This document shows, in pieces, positions 8,040 to 14,910 of a stretch of 64,000 bases of DNA. The translations under genes and the position numbers were made by a program. The stretch's first letter is position 1. Every line of letters begins with the position of its first letter. The DNA comes from Actinomycetota bacterium. GTDB lineage: Bacteria > Actinomycetota > Acidimicrobiia > Acidimicrobiales > Acidimicrobilacustridaceae. The DNA lies in assembly GCA_016185305.1 (NCBI GenBank), contig JACPNV010000040.1, forward strand, positions 1 to 64,000, read 5' to 3'. A model generated the notes under the pieces. That model saw only the letters and a list, made by a program, of their open reading frames with translations. It had not been told where the DNA came from and made no database searches.

Positions 8040-9214
8040 GAGGGCGCTCCTGGCTCTTGGCGCGGCACCGACGCGATCGCCGACGCCACGATGTCGACGG
8101 CCCGCTCGAGCTCGCCGTCGCTGACGGTCAGCGGCGGCGCGAACCGTAGTGCCGTTGGTGTCACCGCGTTGACGACGAGGCCCCGGGCGAGGCACTCGGT
8201 GCAGACCTCTTTGGCATCGAGCCCCTCGTCGAGCTCGGCCGCGAGCAGCAAGCCCATCCCCCGCACGGCACGCACGCCGTCGAGGGCGCCGAGCATCTTG
8301 GTCAGCTTCTCCCCCATCGCCGCCGACCGCTCGGGCAGGTCGTCGCGTTCCATGACGGTGAGGACGGCACGAGCCGCCGAGGCCGCGAGCGGTTGGCCAC
8401 CGAACGTCGAGCCGTGATCGCCGGGCACGAACGCCGACGCCACCTCTTCCCGCGCCCAGCACGCGCCGATCGGCACGCCGTTGCCGAGTGCTTTGGCGAG
8501 CGTCACCACATCGGGCTTCACGTCGAAGTGCTCGAACCCGAACCACTTGCCCGTGCGACCGAGGCCTGTCTGCACCTCGTCCACCATGAACAGCAGCCCG
8601 CGCTCGTCGCACAGGGCTCGCACGCCCTGGAAGAACGCGGCGTCGGCGGGGTTCACGCCACCCTCACCCTGCACGGGTTCGAGCAAGACGGCCGCGACCG
8701 ACGGGTCGATCTGGCGGGTGACGTCGTCGACGTCGTTCCATTCCGCGTGCCGGAACCCGTCAGGCAGCGGTTGGAACGGCTCGTGCTTGGTGGGCTGGCC
8801 GGTCGCGTGCAACGTCGCCAGCGTGCGCCCGTGGAACGAGCCGAACGCGCTGACGACGACGTACTTGCCGTGGCCGCCCCACTTGCGGGCGAGCTTGACG
8901 GCGCACTCGTTCGCCTCGGCGCCCGAGTTGGTGAAGAAGACCTGTCCCCCGCCGCCGAGCAGCCGATCGATCGTCGCCGCGACGTCGGGACCGACGGCGT
9001 TGCCGAACAGGTTCGACACGTGCAGCAGCGTCTGCGCCTGTTTGCTGATCGCGTCGGCGACCTCGGGATGGGCGTGGCCGAGCGCGACCACCGCGAGCCC
9101 ACCGAGGAAGTCGAGGTACTCCCGGCCGTCGCTGTCCCACAGTTGCGTGCCCTGGCCGCGCAGGAAGGTGACGGTCGGGTCGGGGTAGGTCGGCATCAAC
9201 GGCGACTCGGTCAT
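8036..9214 (-). CDS. argD: acetylornithine aminotransferase
   Basis: This 392-residue class III PLP aminotransferase makes N-acetylornithine. FFTNSGAEANECAVKLARKW (about residues 93-112) binds the PLP phosphate, LFMVDEVQTGLGRTGKWFGF (about 209-228) holds the PLP Asp, and the Schiff-base lysine lies in DVVTLAKALGNGVPIG near residue 245. It also carries HGSTFGGQPLAASAA, typical of ArgD. ATG at 9214 overlaps the argB TGA (ATGA), and its end overlaps argF by four bases. A separate dapC is not seen in the window, so a second role in lysine synthesis is possible but untested. Confidence 0.96.
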   Translation of the reverse strand: MTESPLMPTYPDPTVTFLRGQGTQLWDSDGREYLDFLGGLAVVALGHAHPEVADAISKQAQTLLHVSNLFGNAVGPDVAATIDRLLGGGGQVFFTNSGAEANECAVKLARKWGGHGKYVVVSAFGSFHGRTLATLHATGQPTKHEPFQPLPDGFRHAEWNDVDDVTRQIDPSVAAVLLEPVQGEGGVNPADAAFFQGVRALCDERGLLFMVDEVQTGLGRTGKWFGFEHFDVKPDVVTLAKALGNGVPIGACWAREEVASAFVPGDHGSTFGGQPLAASAARAVLTVMERDDLPERSAAMGEKLTKMLGALDGVRAVRGMGLLLAAELDEGLDAKEVCTECLARGLVVNAVTPTALRFAPPLTVSDGELERAVDIVASAIASVPRQEPGAPS

Positions 9215-10089
9215 ATTTCCCGCACCCCCTCGTCGGACGTGATCATGGTGCCGACACCGGTGTCGGTGAACAGCTCGAGCAGGAGCACATGGGGGATGCG
9301 ACCGTCGAGCAGGTGCACCGAGGGCACGCCGCCGCGCAGCGCTTCGAGGCAGGCGTCGATCTTCGGGATCATGCCTCCGGTGAGCTGACCGGCCTCGATC
9401 ATGCGGTGCAGCTCGCCATCGGTGACCGCGGTGATGAGGCTGCCAACATCGTCGACGTCACGCAACAGCCCGGGCACATCGGTCAGGTAGATCGCCTTCT
9501 CGGCGCCGACCGCGCCGGCCACGGCCCCCGCGACTGCGTCGGCGTTGATGTTGTAGGCCTGACCGGCCTCGTCGCTGCCGATGGTGGACAGGACGGGGAT
9601 GAGATGTTCGGCCAGCAGGCTCTGGATGATCGCGGGGTTCACCGCTTTCACGTCGCCGACGAAGCCGAGGTCGGGATGGCGCATGCCGGCCTCGATGAGC
9701 CCCGCGTCCTCCCCCGACAGCCCGACGGCCAGCGGCCCGTGCACGTTGATCGCCGACACGATGTCGCGGTTGACCTTCCCGACGAGCACCATGCGCGCGA
9801 TGTCGAGCGTCTCCGCGTCGGTGACGCGGAGGCCGTCGCGGAACTCGGGTTGCTTGCCGAGCCGTTCCATGAGGTCGCCGATCTGCGGGCCACCGCCGTG
9901 CACGATCACGGGATGGATGCCGCACGAGTGCAGCAGCACGACATCTTCGGCGAACTGCGTGGCCAGCTCAGGGTCGATCATGGCGTTGCCGCCGTACTTG
10001 ATCACCACGGTGCAGCCGTTGAACCGCCGGATGTACGGGAGGGCCTCGACGAGGATGGCCGCCCGCTCGTGCGGATCGACCTCGCTCAC
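9211..10089 (-). CDS. argB: acetylglutamate kinase
   Basis: This 292-residue amino-acid kinase phosphorylates N-acetylglutamate. The first glycine-rich loop VIKYGGNAMID (about residues 28-38) supplies the phosphate-binding lysine; HPVIVHGGGPQIGDLMERLG (about 58-77) is the second glycine loop; INADAVAGAVAGAVGAEKAI (about 182-201) is the substrate-binding segment. Start is GTG at 10089. This junction with argJ is the only one in the arg cluster widened by a repeat array (10088-10174); all other junctions except argC-argJ, argR-argG and argG-argH overlap. The enzyme is normally feedback-inhibited by arginine. Confidence 0.96.
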   Translation of the reverse strand: MSEVDPHERAAILVEALPYIRRFNGCTVVIKYGGNAMIDPELATQFAEDVVLLHSCGIHPVIVHGGGPQIGDLMERLGKQPEFRDGLRVTDAETLDIARMVLVGKVNRDIVSAINVHGPLAVGLSGEDAGLIEAGMRHPDLGFVGDVKAVNPAIIQSLLAEHLIPVLSTIGSDEAGQAYNINADAVAGAVAGAVGAEKAIYLTDVPGLLRDVDDVGSLITAVTDGELHRMIEAGQLTGGMIPKIDACLEALRGGVPSVHLLDGRIPHVLLLELFTDTGVGTMITSDEGVREI

Positions 10090-10174
10090 GATGTGGCCAA
10101 GCTGTCAGAGCCCATCACGATGTGCCCAAGCTGTCGGGGCCCATCACGATGTGCCCAAGCTGTCGGGGCCCATC
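10088..10174. repeat. three tandem 29-bp units between argJ and argB
   Basis: Units lie at 10088-10116, 10117-10145 and 10146-10174, followed by 12 more matching bases inside the end of argJ (10175-10186). The second and third units are identical; the first differs at a few positions. Each unit contains ATCGTGA on the minus strand, which is both the argJ stop context and the argB start context. Each unit can also fold as a short hairpin (GATGTGCC with GGCCCATC, one mismatch). Removing exactly three units would give a four-base GTGA overlap of argJ and argB, as at argB-argD and argD-argF. Confidence 0.95.
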
Positions 10175-11336
10175 ACGATGTGCCCATGTTCTCGTCGACG
10201 TAGGCGTGGGTGAGGTCGTTGGTGAAGATCGACGCCCGGCCGTGGCCCACACCGAGGTCGGCGGTGATGTGCAGGTGGCGCTGCGCCATGTGCGCGGCCA
10301 CCGCGGCCCGGTCGTGATCGATCGCCACGCCCTTCGCCGCCACGGTGATGCCGCCGTACGCGACGGAGACCTTCGCCTGCTCGAACTCGATGCCGGCGCT
10401 GCCGAGCTCGCTCGCCACCCGACCCCAGTAGGGGTCTTTGCCGTACCACGAGCACTTGCAGAGGTTGCTGTCGGCAACCTTCCTCGCACCGATGGCTGCT
10501 TCGTCATCGGACGCGGCGCCGACGACCTCGACCCGCACCGACTTCGTCGCACCCTCGGCGTCGAGCACCATCGCTTCGGCGAGCGACGAGCACGCTCGGG
10601 TCACCGCATCCTGGAACGCGTCCCCGCCGACCGGCCCCGCCTTCCCGCTGGCGAGCAACAGAACGGTGTCGTTGGTCGACATGCAGCCGTCGGTCGTCAT
10701 GACGTTGAACGACTTCGCCACGCCGTGTTGCAGCGCGGCCTTCAGTTGTTCGGGCGTCGCTTCGGCATCGGTCGTGAGCACGGCGAGCATCGTCGCCATG
10801 TTGGGCGCCAGCATCGCCGCGCCCTTGGCCATGCCTCCGACGACGAAGCCGTCGCCCTCCACCACGACCTCCTTCGGGAACGTGTCGGTGGTGCGGATGG
10901 CCTCGGCGGCATCCGCACCACCGTCGACCGACCGCGCCGCGACGAGGCCGGGAACCGCCGTGGTGATCGTGTCGATCGGCAACGGGATGCCGATGAGCCC
11001 GGTCGAGCACACCAGCACATGATGCGGGTCGATGCCCAGCGCGTCGCCAGCCGCTTGGCACATCGCCCACGCATCCTCGATGCCCCGCTCGCCCGTCGCC
11101 GCGTTGGCGTTGCCGCTGTTGAGGATGACCGCGACGGCCTGCCCGGCGGTCTTGTCGAGGTGGCGCCTCGTCACCTGCACCGGCGCCGCCGTCATCTTGT
11201 TGGCCGTGAACACGCCGACGGCAGCCACGGGCTGACCGTCGGCCGTCGCGACCAGCGAGAGGTCGCGATCACCCGACTCCTTCACCCCGCACGCGATGCC
11301 CGAGGCGACGAATCCCTTCGCGGTCGTGACGCTCAT
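10173..11336 (-). CDS. argJ: bifunctional glutamate N-acetyltransferase / ornithine acetyltransferase ArgJ
   Basis: This 387-residue protein transfers acetyl from N-acetylornithine to glutamate, closing the acetyl cycle; many actinobacterial forms also use acetyl-CoA. The self-cleavage and active site is in KGAAMLAPNMATMLAVLTTDA (about residues 173-193, split here for description), where the Thr of MATML becomes the new N-terminal nucleophile of the beta chain. NSGNANAATGERG (about 92-104) and TTDGCMSTNDTVLLLASG (about 221-238) are further conserved regions. The C-terminus ends YVDENMGTS, where the last bases already belong to the first part of the downstream repeat array. Confidence 0.96.
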   Translation of the reverse strand: MSVTTAKGFVASGIACGVKESGDRDLSLVATADGQPVAAVGVFTANKMTAAPVQVTRRHLDKTAGQAVAVILNSGNANAATGERGIEDAWAMCQAAGDALGIDPHHVLVCSTGLIGIPLPIDTITTAVPGLVAARSVDGGADAAEAIRTTDTFPKEVVVEGDGFVVGGMAKGAAMLAPNMATMLAVLTTDAEATPEQLKAALQHGVAKSFNVMTTDGCMSTNDTVLLLASGKAGPVGGDAFQDAVTRACSSLAEAMVLDAEGATKSVRVEVVGAASDDEAAIGARKVADSNLCKCSWYGKDPYWGRVASELGSAGIEFEQAKVSVAYGGITVAAKGVAIDHDRAAVAAHMAQRHLHITADLGVGHGRASIFTNDLTHAYVDENMGTS

Positions 11337-11433
11337 GACGGGCGGATATCTCTCTCGAGCGCTGCCTCCAAAGGCACCGATGTCGCAGGTTCGAGCGAGG
11401 AAGACTCGCAGGCGCCGACGAGGTAGTGCGGGT

Positions 11434-12483
11434 TCACGGGTACAAGCCGATCGAAGAGAGGCCCGCGGTCTCGTCGAGGCCGAGGGCGAGGTTGGCGCAT
11501 TGCACGGCGCCGCCCGACGCCCCCTTGGTGAGGTTGTCGATGGCGCAGATGGCGACGACGTAGCCGGTGCGCTCGTCGAACCGCACGGTCACGTGGGCGG
11601 CGTTCTAGCCGAGCGTCGCCTTCGTCGATGGCGAACCGTCGGTCACGACGACGAACGGCTCGGTGGCGTAGAAGTCGCGGAACAGCGCCAGCAACTCGGA
11701 CGTCGACGTCGAGGCGAAGGACTCGGCCGGGCGGCCGTAACAGGTGGCGAGGATCCCCCGGTTCATCGGCGCAAGGTGTGGGGTGAACAGCACCTTGACC
11801 TGATCGAGCGGGAGGCCGGCGACCTTGGCGACGTTCTGCTCCATCTCCGGCGTGTGCCGGTGGGTCAGCAGGCCATAAGCCGTGAAGTCCTCGTCTACGG
11901 AGCAGAACGCGGTGTTCGGCTTCGCCGGCCGGCCCGCGCCGGATACGCCGCTCGCGGCATCGACGACGATGCCGTCGGTCTGGATCGCGCTGGCCTTGGC
12001 CAGCGGTGCGAGAGCCAGCGACGCCGCGGTCGGGTAGCAACCGGGCACCGCGATCGCCGCTGCCCCCTTCAGCGCGTCGCGGAACAGCTCGGGGAGGCCG
12101 TACGCGAACGCCGGCAGGTGCTCGGGAGCCGTGTGCTCCTCGCCGTACCAGGTCGGGTAGAGGCTGGCGTCGTCCAGCCGGAAGTCGGCCGCCAGATCGA
12201 CGACGTGCGGCACCAGGGCGAGCAGACCGGGCACGAGCGCTTGTGACGCACCGTGCGGCAAGCCGAGGAACACGAGATCGAGACCATCGAGCAGCGACTC
12301 GTCGTAGGTCTCGAACCGCCGGTTGTGGTAGGCACCGGCCAGGCTCGGGTAGAGCTCGGCGATCGGCGTGCCCGCCTGGCTGTCGCCGGTCGCTATCGCC
12401 ACCTCGAGCTCCGGATGCCCCGCGCACAACCGCAGCAGCTCGGCGCCGGTGAACCCGGAAGCTCCTATGATGCCGACCCGCAC
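11434..12483 (-). CDS. argC: N-acetyl-gamma-glutamyl-phosphate reductase, interrupted by one in-frame TAG
   Basis: ArgC reduces N-acetylglutamyl phosphate with NADPH. The Rossmann loop [16 protein letters not shown] (residues 3-18), active-site region VPGCYPTAA (Cys149) and the [12 protein letters not shown] segment are intact. Codon 293 is TAG (11605-11607), just after STKATLG. The same frame then continues for 56 codons through [18 protein letters not shown] and [20 protein letters not shown], ending NIGLYP-like at a TGA at 11434, exactly where ArgC proteins end. Other ArgC proteins usually have Ser here, so TCG to TAG is one change. The rest shows no decay. Start GTG 12483 has GGAGG 10 bases upstream; a near-leaderless ATG at 12507 is the alternative. 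It is functional only if TAG is read through. Confidence 0.93.
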
Positions 12484-12514
12484 CGGGACCGATCCTCCGT
12501 GGGACATCTGCAGA

Positions 12515-12545
12515 ACAATACGACCGCTCGCATCTTTATGCAAAC
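12515..12545 (-). promoter_or_regulatory. argC operon promoter with ARG-box-like operator
   Basis: On the minus strand a -35 TTGCAT (12543-12538) and a -10 TATTGT (12520-12515) are separated by exactly 17 bases. The -35 overlaps the palindrome GCATAAAGATGC (12530-12541), extended to about 12527-12545, which resembles the ARG box pattern TGCAT-N4-ATTCA bound by ArgR. Repression would block polymerase directly. Transcription should begin near 12508, just ahead of argC. It gives the arg operon its own regulated promoter despite the insertion that separates it from pheT. Confidence 0.7.
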
Positions 12546-12575
12546 GATCTTCCAACCGGGCGGGCTGGGCGGCGA

Positions 12576-13754
12576 TCAGCGGACGGCTTGGCGGGCCTCG
12601 GCCGCAACCCGCTGGCTGGCGGGAACCGCGACCTGGGCGCCCCGATCGTCTTGCACACCGACGATGCCGTAGCTGTTGGTCGAGAAGTCGACCCACGGGT
12701 AGAAGCCCTTGCCGCCGTTGCCGCTGACCACGACGGTAGCGCCCGCCGGGTCGACGACGTCGGGCCACGCACCGAGCGAGTAGCGCGGGATGCGCGTGAT
12801 GCCGACGGCGTAGTCACCGCTGGTGTCGTACGCGCCGACCTGGTTGCGAACGAGCTCGTCGACCGCGCTCGCCGACAGCAGACGTTTGCCTTCGAACATC
12901 CCGCGCCCGAGGATCATCGCCAGGAAGCGGGCATAGTCGTCGACGGTCGTGCGGGTGCCGGCGGCCGGGCTGGGGTTGTTGGGCGCGCCGGGCCAGGTGG
13001 TTGCACCCATGCCGAGCGGCCCGGAGATCCGTCGCTGGACGACGGTGGCGAAGTCGGCCCCGCCGAGCACCTCCAGCACGCGCCCGATCACATGGAAGTC
13101 GGCGTTGCCGTAGGAGAACTTGGTACCAGCGGGGAACTCGCGCGGCGAGGCGGCCACGAGCCGGACGCAATCGGCCAGCCGGCCGCCCGCGTTCCACAGG
13201 CACCCCTGATCGCGGACGCCGGAGGTGTGGTCGAGCAGTTGGCGCACCGTCACCGGAGGGCTCTCGCCCGCGAACTCCGGCAGCCACTTCGACACGGGAT
13301 CGTCGAGCGCGGCTTTGCCCTCGTCGACGTAGGTCATCATCGTCGCGGCGGTGATCCACTTCGCGGACGACGCGACCGAGAGGGGCGTCGAGCGCGTCAC
13401 CGACCCGACCGAGTAGTCGTGGATCACCTGGCCGTCTCGCACGACGTAGACAACCCCGCCGCTCAGCCCCGCACTCGACACCCGGCTCTGGAGCGCGCGG
13501 TCGGTGGCCGCGAAGGCAGCCGCGGCCGCCGGCGGCCCGGCGGCCGCGGCCGTGCTGCTGCTCACGATGGCCGGGACCGTGGTCGATGCTGCGGTGGTGG
13601 TCGGCGCCTCGGTGACGGCGCTCGTTCCCGTCGTCGCGGCTGTGCCCCGCGCACCTGCCGTCGCCGCGGAGCCGACCGACCCGTCCGTCGTCGTCCCGCA
13701 GGCCGACGCAAGGGCGACGATGGCGGGGGCGATGTACCGGGCGAGCGAGGTCAC
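12576..13754 (-). CDS. lipoprotein serine hydrolase of the beta-lactamase class C/DD-peptidase family
   Basis: This 392-residue protein starts with a signal peptide ending in a lipobox (ALASAC, lipid Cys at residue 19), followed by a Thr/Ala-rich linker (about 20-78). The hydrolase domain has the S-x-x-K motif in SVASSAKWITAATMM (about 127-141) with catalytic Ser and Lys, then a Y-x-N motif in KFSYGNADFHVIG near 215-227, and late VVSGNGGKGFYPWVD in place of the third KTG-like motif. It should act outside the membrane on D-Ala peptides, esters or beta-lactams; the substrate is unclear. It lies in the segment inserted between pheT and argC. Confidence 0.85.
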   Translation of the reverse strand: MTSLARYIAPAIVALASACGTTTDGSVGSAATAGARGTAATTGTSAVTEAPTTTAASTTVPAIVSSSTAAAAGPPAAAAAFAATDRALQSRVSSAGLSGGVVYVVRDGQVIHDYSVGSVTRSTPLSVASSAKWITAATMMTYVDEGKAALDDPVSKWLPEFAGESPPVTVRQLLDHTSGVRDQGCLWNAGGRLADCVRLVAASPREFPAGTKFSYGNADFHVIGRVLEVLGGADFATVVQRRISGPLGMGATTWPGAPNNPSPAAGTRTTVDDYARFLAMILGRGMFEGKRLLSASAVDELVRNQVGAYDTSGDYAVGITRIPRYSLGAWPDVVDPAGATVVVSGNGGKGFYPWVDFSTNSYGIVGVQDDRGAQVAVPASQRVAAEARQAVR

Positions 13755-13954
13755 GCCGTACTTGTTAGCCTCGATCCTCGGGAAGGGGGTCGTTCCAGTA
13801 GTTGCGTCGAGGTTTCAGCGGGGTGGGAATCCGAAGCGGAGGGGTTTGTTGTCCCACCAGGGGATGGGTGTTTTTCACATTCGCGGACAAAGTGATGACA
13901 AGCCTGATGACATCGACACACCGGACATCAGAGGAAGTGTTGTATATTCGACCC
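13755..13954. promoter_or_regulatory. divergent intergenic region upstream of the toxin-antitoxin pair
   Basis: This 200-base gap separates the minus-strand hydrolase from the plus-strand antitoxin. A TATATT hexamer at 13943-13948 sits only 6 bases before the antitoxin ATG, so the message is probably leaderless. Two direct copies of TGATGACA start 12 bases apart (13893 and 13905), and GACATC occurs at 13909 and 13924. Repeats at this place are typical operator positions for an autoregulating antitoxin, but no binding evidence exists. The stretch is visibly less GC-rich than its surroundings. Confidence 0.4.
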
Positions 13955-14419
13955 ATGAGCGTTGCCGATCACACCTTCACCCACATGCTGCGCAATTCCG
14001 GCGAGGTCCTGGCCGAGGTCGAGCACCGCGATGTCGTGCTCCGGCGCCGTGACGGTGAGGATCTCTTCCTCGGGCTTTGGTCTCGCGAGGAGTCGGTCCG
14101 CGACGCCCTCGGCATCCTCGCACGCCTGCTTCTGGCGGCCACTGTCGATCTGGATACGCGTGAGCGTGTCGCTAGCTCGCTCGCTGCGTCACTCCCCTGG
14201 ACCACGTTCTTGCCAGCCGACGAGCGCGAGGAGTTCTTCGCGGCGCTTACGTCGACCGCGGCAGCGTGCGTCGAGGTCGACACGTTCGAGCCGCTCGCTC
14301 ATCTCATCGACGGCTGGCGGGCGACGGCGGAGGTCCATGCCAACCCGAATCTCGCCAGGCTCCTTAACGTCGAGCACGCCGGACCGCCGGTAAAGATCAA
14401 GCGCCCAAAGGCGAGCTGA
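13955..14419 (+). CDS. putative antitoxin with a Phd-like N-terminus
   Basis: This 154-residue soluble protein begins with a stretch resembling Phd/YefM antitoxins: FTHMLRNSGEVLAEVEHRD (about residues 7-25) then VVLRRRDGEDLFLG, the strand-helix region that binds operator DNA. The rest is helical, Ala/Leu-rich and acidic, and longer than a minimal Phd protein. It is followed three bases later by a small basic protein, the usual order of antitoxin then toxin. ATG 13955 is chosen because it directly follows a TATATT element; an in-frame upstream start at 13802 would read through low-quality sequence. The family assignment is by eye. Confidence 0.55.
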   Translation: MSVADHTFTHMLRNSGEVLAEVEHRDVVLRRRDGEDLFLGLWSREESVRDALGILARLLLAATVDLDTRERVASSLAASLPWTTFLPADEREEFFAALTSTAAACVEVDTFEPLAHLIDGWRATAEVHANPNLARLLNVEHAGPPVKIKRPKAS

Positions 14420-14422
14420 CCG

Positions 14423-14830
14423 TTGCCTCGCGCCGAGCGGGTCACTCGTCCCGCGCGCACCGACGAGTTCGAGATCGTCACAGCCGATAAGGGCGTCGAC
14501 GAGGAATGGGACAAGTGGGCGAACCAAGAACCGAACGCGCTCGCCGCGGCCTACGACCAGCTCGCGACAAAGCCCACCGCGTTGTCGTCGCGCCAGAAGC
14601 GCCTCGAAGGCAGAACGGTTGGAACCGGGACGTACGAGGGCAAGACCTACGACCGCTGGCAGTACGAGGCAACGAGCGGTGGTCGCATCTTCTACTTCGT
14701 CGACGATCCAACCGAAGGCGGTCGCAAGAAGGTCGAACGCAAGGGCCGAGGGCCCAAACCGCGCAAGCGAGTCATCATTGAGGCCGTGCATCCCGGGCAC
14801 CCGAACGAGACCGAGCGCAAACGCGGCTGA
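14423..14830 (+). CDS. putative toxin partner, small basic protein
   Basis: This 135-residue protein starts at TTG, three bases after the antitoxin stop, so translation is coupled. Residues about 60-130 form a strand-rich segment (TYEGKTYDRWQYEATSGGRI, then FYFVDDPTEGGRKKVERK and KRVIIEAVHPGHPNETE), like the compact basic fold of RelE/ParE-superfamily toxins, with conserved-looking Lys, Arg and His. The family is not firmly recognised. If it is a RelE-type toxin it would cut mRNA or block gyrase; that is inferred only from gene pair architecture and fold impression. Confidence 0.5.
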   Translation: MPRAERVTRPARTDEFEIVTADKGVDEEWDKWANQEPNALAAAYDQLATKPTALSSRQKRLEGRTVGTGTYEGKTYDRWQYEATSGGRIFYFVDDPTEGGRKKVERKGRGPKPRKRVIIEAVHPGHPNETERKRG

Positions 14831-14910
14831 CGATCAGAATGGTCGCGACCCGAAGTTCCGTTCGGTTGATCAACCGCACGTGGACATCCACGTCGTCGTA
14901 GTGTCTGTGC

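Noticed and set aside
10088-10186. CRISPR-like array of 29-bp repeats.
   Set aside because: The units are directly adjacent with no spacers, and no cas genes are present.
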